Origin: Ophthalmolycus amberensis
Lineage: Eukaryota; Chordata; Actinopteri; Perciformes; Zoarcidae
Direction of reading: 5' to 3'
Length of the DNA stretch: 64,000 bases
NCBI GenBank assembly: GCA_024529925.1
Contig: JAFEUB010001476.1
Coordinates: 582,501-646,500, forward strand
Shown here: positions 49,121-62,479 of the stretch, in pieces
Numbering within the stretch: position 1 is the stretch's first letter
How the letters are laid out: each line of letters begins with the position of its first letter
The notes under the pieces: model-generated
The model's input: only the letters and a program-made list of their open reading frames with translations
The model's database searches: none
What the model was told of the DNA's origin: nothing
Translations under genes and position numbers: made by a program

Positions 49121-51870
49121 GTACACAATGTCAATCAACCCGGATTCTAATTAAGAGTTGCTGTGCAAGGTTAGCGATTGTTGCTAGGGAAGGAAATCAC
49201 TATCAGCATCCCATTTTCATATGAATGAGCTCTTTTAATTAAACTGAACAGCTAATGGGGAGCCTATATCAAAATATTAAAATGTTTTACCAGCTATGGC
49301 AGAAATGAACAAAAAAAGCGTGATGATGACATATAGGACGAAAAGGAGCTGAAGAGAGAGAGAAAGACAAACGGAAGTGAAAGGCAGGCAGATTAACTGG
49401 TTCAGAGCAGAAAACAGATATCTGTTGTCTTTGAACCTGTAATGTTATTTCTGCGCTGACAGAAGTTCAAAGAATGTGGAGGCACAGATTGAGTTAGACT
49501 TTGGTGCACAAAAGGAACAAGGAGGAGAAAGAGATGTTGTAAGTCTGGTGCGTATACCAGTCTGAGAGAGAGAGAGAAGCAGAAAGGGAGATCTCAGATG
49601 AAAAGCAGAAAAAAAACCCTCTTCTTCCATTGTTGGAGTCTGTGTGGTTGTGTGTGTGGTTGTCAGGCGTGAACGCATACTTGTGTGCCAGCTATAATTT
49701 CTCCATTTGAAGGTTAATTAACGCTTGAAGTAAAAGCTACAAGACTGCAAATCAAAGACAGTAAACAGTCTTCCAGCCTCAGGGGATTATTAGAAAAATA
49801 AATGAAAGCTGCATAAAACAATTAAAATATTTGAAATGTAAACTTTTAGAGGCAGTTTTCCCTCCGCTTTCCTTTGATAACACTAAAGTGATCAAGGACA
49901 AGTGAAATAAACTTAGAGGAAAACTATGTGGAAGAGGCTGTCATTGCAATATTAGGAGAAAAACAGTAATGCTATAATATTTACAGTAATACAGTCAAAT
50001 TCATGACTCAAGTATAGAAAATGGCGATATGATAATCATAAAATGTGAGGTTCTCCACTCTGCATCTGCCACTTCAAACAGAAAACAACAGATTACTGCA
50101 GCAGCCAGTGGGCAAGCAGCAAAAAACAAAACAAGGGGAGGAACAAAAATGCAATTTAGGCTCCTTGAAAGTAGAAGAAGTAAGAAAGTGTGTGATGTTA
50201 GCGGTTGGAAGGGCAGCATATATATTTGATTTGGGGCTGTGCCTTGTGCATGTCAACACCCTAAATCTGGCAAACCAGAGGGGTATGAGCTAATTAAGGA
50301 GAAAGACAACCGAAGGGGCAAAACAGAGGGAAAAAATCTAATTAAAGGCAGGAGGGGATTAGTGAGAGAGGGAAAGTACTTTCTACTTTCTCTAGAGTTC
50401 AGCTCAAACATTTGGAAAGAGTGAGGACAAGACAAAGTGGGCCGGTAAACGGGGAATAAAGAGTTCGAGAGACGGATGAAGAGAGATTTTGCTAAAACTG
50501 GTTTGGAAGTTATTTCAGACCACATTTGCATCAAATGAACCCCCCTGCCCTGTTTTTATGTTTTGTTTGTCTTGCTGTCTCTTTTTCTCTCTGTCTTTGT
50601 CTGTCTGTCTCCTGTTAGTTTTCTCAGAGGAGCTGTCCCTGTCCCAGCCCCAGAGCTCGTATCTGATGGGCAGCGGGCCACTGTTTTCATAAACACAGTT
50701 TTTGGAGAGCTAGCATACATACATAAACAGCAGCACCACAGGCTGCAGTGTCAGATCTCCTCTAAACCTCCGTCACTCACTCTGCTCTTCTAAAAGCCCC
50801 CATCAGGCAGTGTTTGGGCCAGCCTGACAGTGCCGGGCTTTCAGACAGGTCCCAGACAGAACCAGAGCCATGCTTGTGTCCCCCTGCAGACACGGAGCCC
50901 CCCCGGGCCTCGTCAGAACCCCACTGTCCCACTGTCAGTCCAGGATTAACTCCGTATACACACTGGCCCATTACAGTACACACAGTGTAGCCCTCAGGGC
51001 ACAATAAATATCCTTTCATCTGATAACCTTGTGTTTGCTTGAAAAATAAAGTATAGAGGTTTGTGTGGGTTTAAAATGGTACGTTAGCATATTACTCTAT
51101 GAAGAGCTTCCAAATCTGTAAACAGTTTTTTTCAGTTAAAGAACCATTTGTGGTTTCCTACAGCTGAGATTCTGAGGTTCTTAAGTGTGCTTTTGGTTTT
51201 CTGTGTCACCAACATCCTCTGCATGGCAGTGCAGCAGCTGTCCCATCTATAAAAACACATATTAAAGATCTATCCACCTTCAAATAAATAGCCCAGCAAC
51301 TCAGTCCCTGAAAATACAAGTGTTCCCAGACTACACTTGCATCACTGAGGGGTTTTCTCCAAATACTCAAGTGTTTAAAAATCATTTAAAGCAGCTATTA
51401 ATCAATATTTCTATATTCACAATGGATCAAATGACTGCATGTATCCAAAGAGGTTGCTCGCAATAATGAACCCACATAATTATCACTCGACTATGCAGTT
51501 CCACTCGGGTCTATGGAGCATTTTAGCGTCTATCAGCTCATGGTTTTGGTTTCTGTCTCGCAACTTTACTGTTTTGGTTCACTCGAACTGCTCTCATCAG
51601 CGTTGTTCTCGCAGCAGCTGTTTTTACCAAAGAGCTCTTAAAACCCCACTGGACACTACCTGTTTAGCACCAAACAGCAGACAGCAAAGTTAGCGATAGC
51701 TGTTGAACATAACGGAGCATTTAGCCGCTAAAGAGACAGATATTTAAACCAGAACAGAGCTGAAAGAAGACCGCTAATTGGACCTAAAGAAGAGTGAAGA
51801 ATTGTCTTAAATTTAAGCGGCAGGACATGTTTACCAAAGATTTCTAGCCACTAAGATGAACTCGCAACTA
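49121..51870. other. Intergenic, no gene seen
   Basis: Several overlapping open frames at 50001-50793 lie on both strands without recognisable domains. No transposon ends or simple arrays of note were seen. Confidence 0.5.
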
Positions 51871-52331
51871 CAGTGGTAGAAAGCAACTAAATACATTTAC
51901 TCAAGTAATGTACTTAAGTGCAAATTGGTGGTACTTGTACATAACTTGAGTAAATCCCATGCTAGTTCTACTATATATAGTTCTACTCCACTAGATTTCA
52001 CTAGGAAATAGTGTACTTCATACTGCACTACAGTTTCAAGCTACTTTACAAATTGAGATTAAACATAACAAAGTCTAAGCTTACAAAATATAATGCCTTT
52101 GAATAAATCCAATTACCCAACAGTATGTAAAGTGAATTAATTAGCTACACCTCCACCAGCTTCACCAGTAAAATATAATACATATAATTATATATCAATG
52201 CATTAGTAATAATAATGTGATTTTAAAACAATCTTTGGTATCCTCCATTGAGGAATTCTAGTTTTGATTTGAACATGGAGTATTTTTTGACGATATTGCT
52301 ACTTTTTAATAACGTAAATGATCCACTACTG
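51871..52331 (+). mobile_element. hAT-like MITE
   Basis: It starts CAGTGGTAGAAAGCAACTAA, then ACATTTACTCAAGTAATGTA and GGTGGTACTTGTAC, and ends ATCCACTACTG. The terminal CAGTGGTAG / CAGTAGTGG inverted repeats are imperfect. The interior is AT-rich and non-coding. This is the best-preserved copy of a family also present at 36.6 and 38.6 kb. Flanking octamers (CGCAACTA left, AACACATG right) do not match, so a target duplication is not visible. Confidence 0.75.
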
Positions 52332-52873
52332 AACACATGTCATTGGGCCATTCTAGCCATGGGATCTAACTTGATTCTAAAGCCATAATAATACATAATA
52401 AATGCAATATTTAGCTTAACATATTTTAGGCTCTGGATTCAGAAAGCGAACGACACAGACTGCGTAACACATACGGAGTGAGTTAGGACTGGTTTCTTTG
52501 TTTAGGACGATCATGTTTGTTGACTAATCTAAACATAACATCTACCTCTGGGTTGCAGCAGGACCAAATGGACTCCCCTGAAGACATTTCATTAGATTGT
52601 GAAACAAGCATGAAAATTCAAGAATAACTGACATCTCTTTGACATCTTTTAGAGTGGAAGTGACTTTTCACATGACCCCACACATCACACGACCCCACCG
52701 GCAGCAATTTTGGTTGAACTGGACCTTCAGTTTTAAACGCTCCTCTCAGCCTGAAGTCCCCTCAGCAGTAACACAACGCTCGAAAGGGAACAGCTTCAGG
52801 CCTTTCCTTCAAATTCATTACTATGTTGGTTTAACATAATTATTGAGAACAGAGCCGCAAAGCAAAATCCAAA

Positions 52874-52877
<4 letters not shown>

Positions 52878-52916
<39 letters not shown>
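52878..52916. repeat. (AT)n microsatellite
   Basis: Uninterrupted TA/AT run of about 38 nt. Confidence 0.97.
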
Positions 52917-52920
<4 letters not shown>

Positions 52921-53712
52921 AATTTGCTTTGGAAAACATTATTTGTATTCCACTTCTATTGAGTCAGCAGGTGATAAATAGCAGTGTGCCTTGTAATGTG
53001 TTGCCAGGTGTGTGATCGTTAGCTTAAGTATTTTTAAGTACTTACAAACATGTCAGCCTCACTAAATCAACACACTGAATAGAGCCTGATTGACTCCATT
53101 GTACATAAAATATACTGAAACTGATATTTAAGATTTTAAGAATCTTACAATTTTAAAACAGCTAACAATGACATATCTACAGATGTTTGTTTGTTTTTTT
53201 TACATAAAAATATAACATAAACAAAGGGACCTTTAAATTAGTTTTTTCAAAGAATATTGACCAAGATAGCTACTGAGCGGTACATTTTACATTTGGCAGT
53301 GCTTGTCAATGTTTCTAAGATACCACAACCATGTCTTTGGCATTTTGCACCCCAGTTTCTTGTAACTTAGCCAATATACTAAAACTAATATATCAGTATT
53401 AAGCTGATATCAACCAGTACATTGGCCGGGCTGAATTATGAATTCATCTTGAACACGAAACAATAAGAAAAACACACCCTCCCCCCTTTCCTCTGTGTGA
53501 GAAGGTGAGCGACGTCGGCAGGTACGCAGAGTACTGGCTGGCATTTTTCAAGGTGAGGCTGCAGGTGACCTCTCACCTGGACGACTGGACTTTGCTGAAC
53601 TCAGCTGTAATGATCGACTGTTATTCTTCACACATCAGCCTCGTCCTTTCACAAACTGTCCCTGAGGTGACGAGAAGGGAGATGAGAGGATGAAGGTTGC
53701 AGTAGAAAACAG

Positions 53713-53720
53713 ACGTGTGT

Positions 53721-53760
<40 letters not shown>
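53713..53760. repeat. (GT)n microsatellite
   Basis: GT run with one early AC interruption. Confidence 0.96.
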
Positions 53761-53761
<1 letters not shown>

Positions 53762-56154
53762 AGGGTATGGAAGAAGCATATCAATACATTGCTTTAATGA
53801 GGTGCCAGCACAAATCTGCATTTTCTTTTCTTTTTCTGCATGCGTAAATAAGACGGGAATAGATATGGCAACAATTGAGTGGTGATGGGAGAACAACGGT
53901 GGTCTTAAAGGCGTTTCTTTCATTCGAGTGAACGGCTTAGCCCTGGCAACAATTTTGTGGACATAGCAGCTAATGAGCCTCTTTGATATGCAAAGGAAAT
54001 TTAGTTAGCTGATTGCAGAATGTCCGGTCTTTTCTAAAATGAAAGACTCCAAGAGTCTGCACTGAAATTCTAAATGTGTTCATTATGAAATGTTTACTAT
54101 ACGGCCATGCAGAGGAGAAATAAATTTAGAATTTAAATCGTCAATTTGAAGCAAATTTTGATAACACACTTAACACAGGTGCCGATGATCCTGAATGGAG
54201 CGGAATTATAAAGAATCTCTCTTGTTATCATCATCTTAGAATACTCATCCCATTTACAAAAACAATCCTCCACTGCCAGACTGAAAGAGCGAGCAGGTTA
54301 AACGCGAGTGCATAATCAGTTACTATGGACAATGAGCAACAATTGATTTAAAGCAAAAAGGCTGACACAATAACACTCTTTGTTGTCGGCATAAAAGATT
54401 AGTGTGTTCACAGGTAATTATTTTCCTCCTCTTCAGTCTTATATATGCAGTAACAGCATATGATATTAGTTTAAGTCTTTGTTTAGGGTTATATGCGTGC
54501 TGACATTTTACACGTAATATATAATATAAATATATAATATAAACTCCTCAGTTACATTGAGCTGCTCCACTAAATATGTGCTTTGACTGAGTTATTTCAC
54601 AGCCACTACCACACAAAGCAACAAGTAATACAAGCCATACAATTCAGAGGCTCTAATACTTTGCTTATATACTCAAACACACCAAACTATTTCCCTGCAC
54701 TACAGAGGGAAGTTTTGCGCTTTTTATTCCACACTGGGATAACAAACCGGCTGAATTCATTGAAAGAATTAATTATATCCAACAGGATACAAATGAGTTA
54801 GAGTACACAGTGCAAGCTATTGCATTAAAACACTGCTTACACAATACAGCATCAATAAATAAGAGTAAGTACATTTTGTCTAATACTTTGAATGCAGGAC
54901 AATTACTTTGTGGTGATCTGAAAACTAAATAATACAAGACTTCACACTATTTTAGGAGCAGTGAAAACAAGTCTGACGTTAAACCTTAGGTATAATTGGC
55001 AAAGCCCGTATTTGCAATCATGATTTATAAAGGCATTAGTAAAAACTTCCACAGCTGATGGGGGGGGGGGGGGGGTAGATAAGCAGTGCCGGAAATGGAG
55101 GAGTCGACTGAAAGAGGCTGCGGCGGTATTAATTAAACAATGCCCATTTTAATCATAGCTAATTATATTTGCAGGCGAGGGTTGAGAGGAGTGAGGGGGT
55201 TGAGGGTGATTCTATCTGTGTCTGTGCTCATTAGTACGGTGAAGCTGTCTGATACAGCTTCTGTCATCAAATAATCAGCAATAAAAATAATCTGTCGGAG
55301 TTCGGTGATACTGTTAAAACTGGTACAGTGAACACCAACACCAACACGGAAACAAAGCTGGTGATGGATCAACCACGGACAAATGTGAAAAGAAGTACAT
55401 CGAGCTGCTTTCAAGATTAAAACAGATGCCGTGAAACAATAAAGAAGGGAATATAATAGTGTGAAGTAAGATGGGGATTTATTTGAGGAAAAGAGCAGTC
55501 CTAACCAACTCCCCACTGGTTAAATTGTTAATTAATGTTGCACCCATTTATCAGTCAAACGGTTGCTCATTAGTCTTTTCAATCTCTCCTCTGCCTTGAA
55601 CCACAATTCCCCCAATTCCCCCCCCCCCCTCCTTCGCCTTGTCAATAAACCAGCCACCGTTCGCTTCCCTCTGTTTCTTTCTCTTACTCGGCTGCCTGTT
55701 ATCTCTGCTCATCAGTGACCGTTTCCCAGCTATAAACATTCAGGAGCTCAGATGTTGACCCTCGACTCCTGGCTGACCTGGAGGTCACCAGCAAAAACAG
55801 TACAGAGGTATTGAAGGGAAAACATCGTGGCTGTGTCTTATCTCTATGAGGGGCAATTTAAAAGGACAAAACTGCAGAGAGTCATGCAGTTAAGAATATG
55901 AGCACTGGGCCCCAAATACAGGTCAAAATGAACATTAAAGAACAGTGGGTATCTACCTTGCCCTAGCTTGGTGACAGTGTGTGTGTGTGTGTGTGGCCGA
56001 GGTGAGAACACACTCCTAGCTGCAGTCCCACAGCCTCCCTGTTTGTTACTTCCTGCCACAATCAGCTACGGCTATAAAAAGCGGATTATGCAATCCACCC
56101 AAACCTCCTCACCTAAGCTCGGAAAAGACCGGGGTGTCTCTCTCTTCACCACAC

Positions 56155-56155
56155 A

Positions 56156-56236
<81 letters not shown>
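56155..56236. repeat. (AC)n microsatellite with one T interruption
   Basis: Two AC runs separated by a single ATC at about 56190. About 80 nt in total. Confidence 0.97.
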
Positions 56237-56237
<1 letters not shown>

Positions 56238-57929
56238 CAGGATTAGCATGCATGTTAAAAAAGAAGGGGAAACGTGGTATACACAGCATCTTCTGACAAG
56301 ACGCATTGGCAAATTGATTCAGTGTTTACAATCATATTAAGGCAAAATGCATTTTATTTGTTCAATTAGGTTGAAATGCAAGTAAAGAACAGCTTTCAGC
56401 TAATGTATTTATTAGTGGGTATGGTTTAAAGAAGGATAACATGCAGATAAAGATACAGATTAGATATTAGATATGGATCTGATTAATATGAACACTAGTT
56501 TTTAGATCTAAAAAATACACTCCGCTTTTCAAAACAATATTGCAGCATCAACACAAATATGTGCATCATCATGGTCTGCTTGTGAAATTATGACATTAAG
56601 GAAAATCTTTAGGAGCCTAAAAGATTATTTCCATTTCTGTCTCATGATGAAACAAATGGGACCAGTAATGGACAGAGAAAAAGGGTTTTCAATAAAAACG
56701 GGAATGGATGGAGAATGAAAGAGGGGGGTAGAGCGAGAAAGAGAAATTGGAGAGACACAGGAGTAAAAAGCGAGAGAGTTTTTTTTTTCTCTCCCCCGTC
56801 TGGTTTCCTATAAGAGGAACGAGAGGAGATAAGACTAAAAGGACTGTCACTCAGAGGAACAATCCTTCCAGTGTCCCCTCTTGCTCGTGCTGCGTCTCCC
56901 TCCTCCCTCCAATTTCCACAGATTCCTGCTGAGATAGAGTCGCTGTTCACAGGGACAGTTTGCTGACATCATCCGCTACATACTTAGTGTCCTGCACTCT
57001 CACTGCCCCCCCCCCCCCCCGCACTTCTGTGACAGGCTGGACACACATATTTACAAAACCCTCACAGACACATGGTCATTTCCACCCTGTAGTTCTCAAT
57101 GACGAGCTGATTAATAGCACTATCAATCACATACGCTAGGGAAAGTCATTGATCATTTTTGTTCTTACTACTTCCTGCTTGCTTTTGTATTGTTTACTCA
57201 TTGAAACATGGTAAAACGTGCACTGAAAGAGAAAGAAGTTCAAACATCATAAGTACACACGTGGTTACAGATACTGTCCATCTCTAAATAGTCCAATATA
57301 TGATTTAACTTGTTTATTTTTCAATTCAAATAACAACTTTAAAATCTGTATCAAAATAACTATAATGTACATAAACATACAAAACTACCAGAGCTCCCTT
57401 TTCCGAGTGATGTATTGATCGTTTGCAAGCCACTGTAATACGATTCAGTGGTCCGTTTCAAACTGCATGCTACAGTTAGTTACACTTCTTTTGGATATTA
57501 GTTACAGCAGAGATTGCATATGTATAGAATTGATTGTGAACAGTGTGACATCTGGAAAACTCCTTTAAAATGTGCCCATTATGCTGCACCATATGGATGA
57601 CAGCATAACAAACTAACCGGGGAGAGATGCCGGTTAGACACACGTTCAAGTTTATAGTTCAGTATGTATTTAGCCCGTAGGAATTGCAAATAAAATATGT
57701 GGATACAGTGGACTGTTGTACACATGCTGCCGTAGGTAGTGCACATACAAAGTGCAGCTAGCATGGAGAGCGCTTTATATTGTTCATAATTACTGATGAT
57801 GAATTCAGCTTGTTCTGTAAATAGAGTTTGGGACACAACCATTATATCTGTTGCTATCATATCCCTATTGTATACATCAAGGGCAGTACCAATGATTACA
57901 GAGAAAACAACAGTCAGAAATAAAGTTTC

Positions 57930-58617
57930 AGCATTGGTTTGCTTTATTCATCATTCTGAAAAGATCAGTATTCAATTCAATTCAAGCAACCTCTGGAATA
58001 ACTGCTGTTCTGTGTAAACTGCAGCTCTACAAAAACACCACGAAAGTAAAATGAAATGAAAAAAATATAGAAATATGGAGAAATCATACAGATAAAGAAG
58101 CCTGAAACATAACATGACCGTCATCCCAGCGAGAGAGCCAGACGCAGACAGTGAAGGCAGAGATCTGTTGAAATCTGTGAGTTCAGAGTTCCTGTAACAC
58201 GAGCCGATGTGTTTGTGCCAATCAGGGCTCAGCTGAATTAGAAACATGCAGAAAAAAGTTGCACGTCAAAAGAATTGATTCTGACTTACAACAAAGAATA
58301 AAGATACTGATTTGTTTTAAGACAACTCAAATGTATCAGGATGGAAGAGTGGCCTCAAAGCTTGTGACGGCGCAAACTGGATTATCTCCATAAAGGAAGA
58401 TTTTAAAAGAAAAAGGGTCGTTTCACACGCATTCGGCATTCCACAATCATTGCATTGTCGCAGACTGTCTCCGTCAGAGGCTGATAGTAGAACAAGATCA
58501 TACCTCTGATACAGAGGCCAGTATTCCCCTCACCTCCACATGATCTCTGAAGCGGCCCTCTGCCTGTCTGAAGCACTGTGACTCCTCGATGTCAGGCTGA
58601 AGTGAGCGCAGCAAAGG
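57930..58617 (-). other. eefsec: eefsec 3' UTR, tentative extent
   Basis: Downstream of the eefsec stop on the minus strand, the first AATAAA I noticed corresponds to TTTATT at about 57945-57950 on the plus strand. The interval has no coding potential. The extent is an inference and could be shorter through a variant hexamer. Confidence 0.4.
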
Positions 58618-58800
58618 TCAAGACTGAACCATCTTTTTATGGGGATCAAAGACGAACCGCTTGAAATGCAAGTGGATGCAAACAGGCTGAGAATCCTGTT
58701 TTGGGCTCCTCTTCATTTGTTGGTCCACCTTTGCTTCCACCCTTCCCTTTCTTCTTAGAGGTGGAGGACAACAACCGCTTGGTTTCAGGGCAAAGACCCT
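58618..58800 (-). CDS. eefsec: eefsec terminal coding exon, with an apparent 1-nt frameshift
   Basis: From a TTTTCTTCAG acceptor the exon completes a split Glu codon and reads GLCPETKRLLSSTSKKKGKG, then GGPTNEEEPK, matching the start of the human domain IV tail (GLSPESKKILTPALKKR). The conserved ending, FKRFVFDPHKKMVQS with a TGA at 58618-58620, is encoded one frame away. Its human counterpart is FKRYVFDTHKRMVQ. The two frames meet around 58693-58705, next to an AAAA/CCC homopolymer pair on the coding strand. One extra base there explains it: the exon is 183 nt, one more than needed. Read as written, translation ends early at 58646-58648 with 17 non-homologous residues. This is either a true frameshift allele or a homopolymer sequence error. 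Confidence 0.85.
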   Translation of the reverse strand, partial: RVFALKPSGCCPPPLRRKGRVEAKVDQQMKRSPKQDSQPVCIHLHFKRFVFDPHKKMVQS

Positions 58801-60789
58801 CTGAAGAAAAGATAAACAAGCAGGTCAAGTAAAAAGGTTGATTATCTAAAAAAAACAATTATATAAATACATCCCTTCCATGTAATACATCTAGATTATA
58901 ACTGTGTTACACCATCTACAGCACTGAGGTCAACTTAGTCATGTAAGTGTCATCATGTAATGCTTGATAGGGATCTTTTCCTCCTGGTTATGTGTGCAGT
59001 AGGTCCTGTATCAGTGCTGGAGCCTGCTCACTGTGCTGACCTCGCAATCAACTGATCCTCCTGACGTAACTGATGAAAATGTGCAGCGTAGTTAACCAGT
59101 TGCTCCTCGAGATTCTGCGTCTGTGGGACTCATCCCGACGCTCTCCACTGAGCCGTTTCCTGTGAATGCTGAGCTCAAGCGTGCCCTAAAAACATGCAAA
59201 TCGAACCCCTCGTCTCTTTGTATGTGGCTGCTTGTTTGCCGTGTTGCACAAGGAAGGTACGAAGTGTTCTGGGTTGACTGCTTTACATAGTGGCTGCCTG
59301 ACCTCACGTACAACGGCGCCAGCAGTCTTCTTGTTATCGTTATGCCAATGTGAGGGTTGTTGTGGTTATAGCGCAGACAGAAATCTCCTGTTGTTATCTA
59401 CGATCAGCTGAAAATTTTCGTTTACCACCACAGAACACACTCACTCGCCCCAAACTTCAACGATTTGTGTTCACATACAAATGACACATTGGAATTGCAC
59501 TTTTACAAATTTGTTCTCAAATAAATTTCTAGGTATTTGTGTGAGGAAAATATATTTAAAAATGTATTTGTAATATTTAGTATTTGTACTATAGAACAGA
59601 AACACTGTAAACACTCCAAAATAAACACCTAATAAACACAAAATATGAGTATAAATTAGCTTTGGTGGAAAAATAAAATAGGCCATGTTAGCAGCAAGTT
59701 TATTTTGGAGGAGCAGTATAGCATCATGTTCAAACCACTGTGTTTCCTCTGCTTATACCAGATAAGAGTATGAAGGAGTGATTATCTCACTCTACCCCTT
59801 ACGGTAATTAATCAACACAAAATTACAAAACACTCTAATTCTACCTTTCAATGTACAGATTTACTGCTTTGAATATTATAGTAAAATTTATATTTTGTTG
59901 TCAAACCAAACAAGAAATGTGATGGTATCGCCTTAGGCTTTAGGAAACCACATTTTAATTGAACAATACAGAAAATAGTCAGCAGATTAATAGGTTATGA
60001 AAATAATCGTTAGTTGCAGCCCAAAGAATAATGAAAGTATGAGTCGTAGGTATGAACGAAGTCTGCATGAAAGCAGATATTCTTACACATTTTCATTCCC
60101 TCTCTTCATCTTATGTACGTCTCCTTGAGAAACTAAATTAAAGACAAAGTCTGTGGAGCAACAGGCAGTGAGCGGAAACTCACGAAACTGATATTCAACC
60201 GCATTCAGACATATGACCATATCGATAATTTGACCAACACCTTATCAGCAGAATAGTGACATTTTTGCTCTAATGTCAGGGGGGCTGTTCGATGAAAACC
60301 ACTGGATGTTTATATTATGTCCATGCGTGAAGACGTGAGCGTTAGTATGTCTGAGACTTCTGAGTATGTAGGCAATAAAGAGGATGTAGGTGAGGTTCTC
60401 TTTCTAAATGTTTTTGTTTTCTCTTCCCTTCCCGGCGTGGAGCAGCGGGTTCGGAGTAACAGAAGGTAAAATAAACACAGAACAGACTTCCCCCGGAACA
60501 CAGGCAATCCCCAGAGGAATCCTGGGAATGCGGCTCAGGATGTTGGGCCTACCACTCTTACCGCATCCTGAAAACGGTTCGCAGAGCCCCAATGTCCCGG
60601 GAAATAGAGAGAAAGTGCTCTGGGTGGGTGTATTGATGAAGGTGGAGACGTGCCTGTGCGACCTTATAATAAAAAGCCACAGAGAGTTTGATACGCGTGA
60701 CACGGCCTCCATTAAACAGCATCAGTAGTTTTAGTACTGGAGCGACAGAGGAGAAGAAACAACAACGTCTCACCTCGGGTGAACCTTAC
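58801..60789 (-). other. eefsec: eefsec last intron
   Basis: 1,989 nt between a GTAAGG donor (read from 60789 down) and the CTTCAG acceptor (ending at 58801). No exon or clear transposon was seen inside. Open frames at 59092-59313 and 60310-60728 have no recognisable content. Confidence 0.8.
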
Positions 60790-60946
60790 CTTGTACTCGG
60801 ATCTTGAACTTGCCGCTCTGTCCAAACCCACCCTCCACGATGCCAGTCTCGCCTGTCGACAGTGTGACCGTCAACCCCAGAAAGAGCTGCAGGTTGGTCT
60901 CCTTCTTGAACAGGTTGCGGCCAATCACAGTGTAATCGTCAGTCAC
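60790..60946 (-). CDS. eefsec: Selenocysteine-specific elongation factor, penultimate coding exon (domain IV)
   Basis: This 157-nt exon begins in phase 0 after GCTCAG (GTG ACT GAC..) and ends in phase 1 at a GTAAGG donor. It encodes VTDDYTVIGRNLFKKETNLQ, LFLGLTVTLSTGETGIVEGG and FGQSGKFKIRVQ. The human counterpart is DDYSVIGRSLFKKETNIQLF and FGQSGKFKI, so identity is high. It lies in the eukaryote-specific C-terminal domain IV, which follows the EF-Tu-like domains and mediates SECIS/SBP2-dependent Sec insertion. No frame damage is seen. Confidence 0.96.
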
Positions 60947-62479
60947 CTGAGCACAAGAGAGCGGGAAAGAAAAGAGCCTTATGAGCTGCAGCACTCGTGA
61001 AAGATGACGTGAAAGCACAAAAAGTGACACGCATAACAAGAAGTACTTTTTAAACATGCGATCTATTTATGAATGAGAAAATGTCAGGACGTATTTTAGG
61101 AGCTGAATCTCATTTTTACTTCCTCTGATGTCTCGATCTTGTGGGATGTCATGATTTCACTCATTACAGCAGAGTGAGGAAGAGCAGCTGATCCTCTGCA
61201 CTGTGCCCTCACTAACTGTACCACATGCCGTAGGCCACATTCTCCGAGGCCTGCCGCCATGCTGTCTCACTCCTTCTTTTTCATCCTGCACATTTTATGC
61301 TGCATTTGTTTGTATTTCTTGTCCTCCATCACTAAGTCGATCTAACCCGGCACTAATCTGATAACATGAGGGCACCGCTCTGTCTCAAACCCCCCCACTA
61401 CCAGTTCTTCCTCTCTCTTCTGCCTCGCTCTCATTCATTCTTGAACATTTGACCCAGACGTCCCTCAAGCGTGACTGATGCGCTGATTTAAAAAAACCAC
61501 AGTCGCTTTACACGTCTGACAGACGCGTGAATTGTGACTGGATGAGGCCGTCATATCTCGACAATGCCAGTAATGTGTTCTTTTACAAAAAGGAATTTTT
61601 AAGTCTTGCAACATAACTGCCTCTTTCTGTGAGACAGATGAAAGACAAAAGTAATGTCACATGACCACAGTCTAACCTCTCGCACACGCTGTTCTGCTCC
61701 TGAGTCACTGACTGGAGCTGTCGACACCCTGAGGTGCTAACAGCAGGAAACTAGTGCACACACTTGACCCCTGACTTGAGGCTGAACCTAACAAGGGTGC
61801 ACACGGAAAAACTGAACTGTACAGCGCAGAATGAGAGTCACAACATCTTCAGCGCGCCCACAGATGAAAATACCAAATGTAAAAAGTTGGAGGGTGTTGA
61901 CTTTTTGAAAAATTCCCAAATCAGATGTTGAGATCAATCACAAAAAAAAAAAAAGCAGCATCAGATAAGGTGAGATAGGGATCGGATCGGTATGAACTGG
62001 AGCTCAGGATTTAGGACAGAACGTAACAGCTGAACCAGAGACAAGTGGAGGTTAACTCACACAGTCATGTGGGTATTCCTGTGCAGCTCAGGTGTGTCCA
62101 AACAGTGGCAGCCTCTGACAGCTAGACAGAGCTAGTGGCGTCAGTCGGCCACCCACGCACACCTCTGTGTCACAGCACACGCTAAGGCATGCGTACCCAT
62201 CCGTGCCTCAAACACTGATCACCGGGGCTGAATGTGCATGCTTGTTTGTGTGTGTGTGTGTGTGTGTGTGCGTGTTTATGACTGCACAATAGGGGCTCTG
62301 TCTGAGAGGCACGGTCCACTGCCACCAGCAATGAGAAACATCCAAAGAAGAACCACAGCCAGAAGGAGCACAAGGTGACAGAGAGGGCAGAGGAGCAAGG
62401 GTAACACTCAAGGGTAAGCAGAGAAGACGACAGTCAGAAAAAGGAGCATTTTAAATACACTGCTGAGTGTCCCACTCAC
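60947..62479 (-). other. eefsec: eefsec intron
   Basis: 1,533 nt with a GTGAGT donor (62479-62474 read on the minus strand) and a GCTCAG acceptor. It holds a short GT array at about 62248-62270 and a close pair of GATA motifs (AGATAAGG, GAGATAGG) at about 61962-61979. No supported exon. Confidence 0.8.
62248..62272. repeat. Short (GT)n microsatellite
   Basis: GT run of about 24 nt inside an eefsec intron. Confidence 0.93.

Larger units (their letters stand above)
52332..57940. other. Intergenic, no gene seen
   Basis: Contains (AT)n at 52878-52916, (GT)n at 53713-53760, a G run near 55060-55075, (AC)n at 56155-56236 and a C run near 57006-57020. A cluster of GATA-containing motifs lies at about 56440-56490 in AT-rich sequence. 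No coding sequence is supported. Confidence 0.5.

Noticed and set aside
49445..50793. Multiple 60-90-residue open frames on both strands
   Set aside because: They have no domains, no splice-phase agreement and overlap each other; expected by chance in this base composition.
58646..58800. Accepting the shorter eefsec C-terminus as a normal variant
   Set aside because: The conserved FKRFVFDPHKKMVQS tail and stop are present immediately downstream in the adjacent frame, so a one-base change explains it better.
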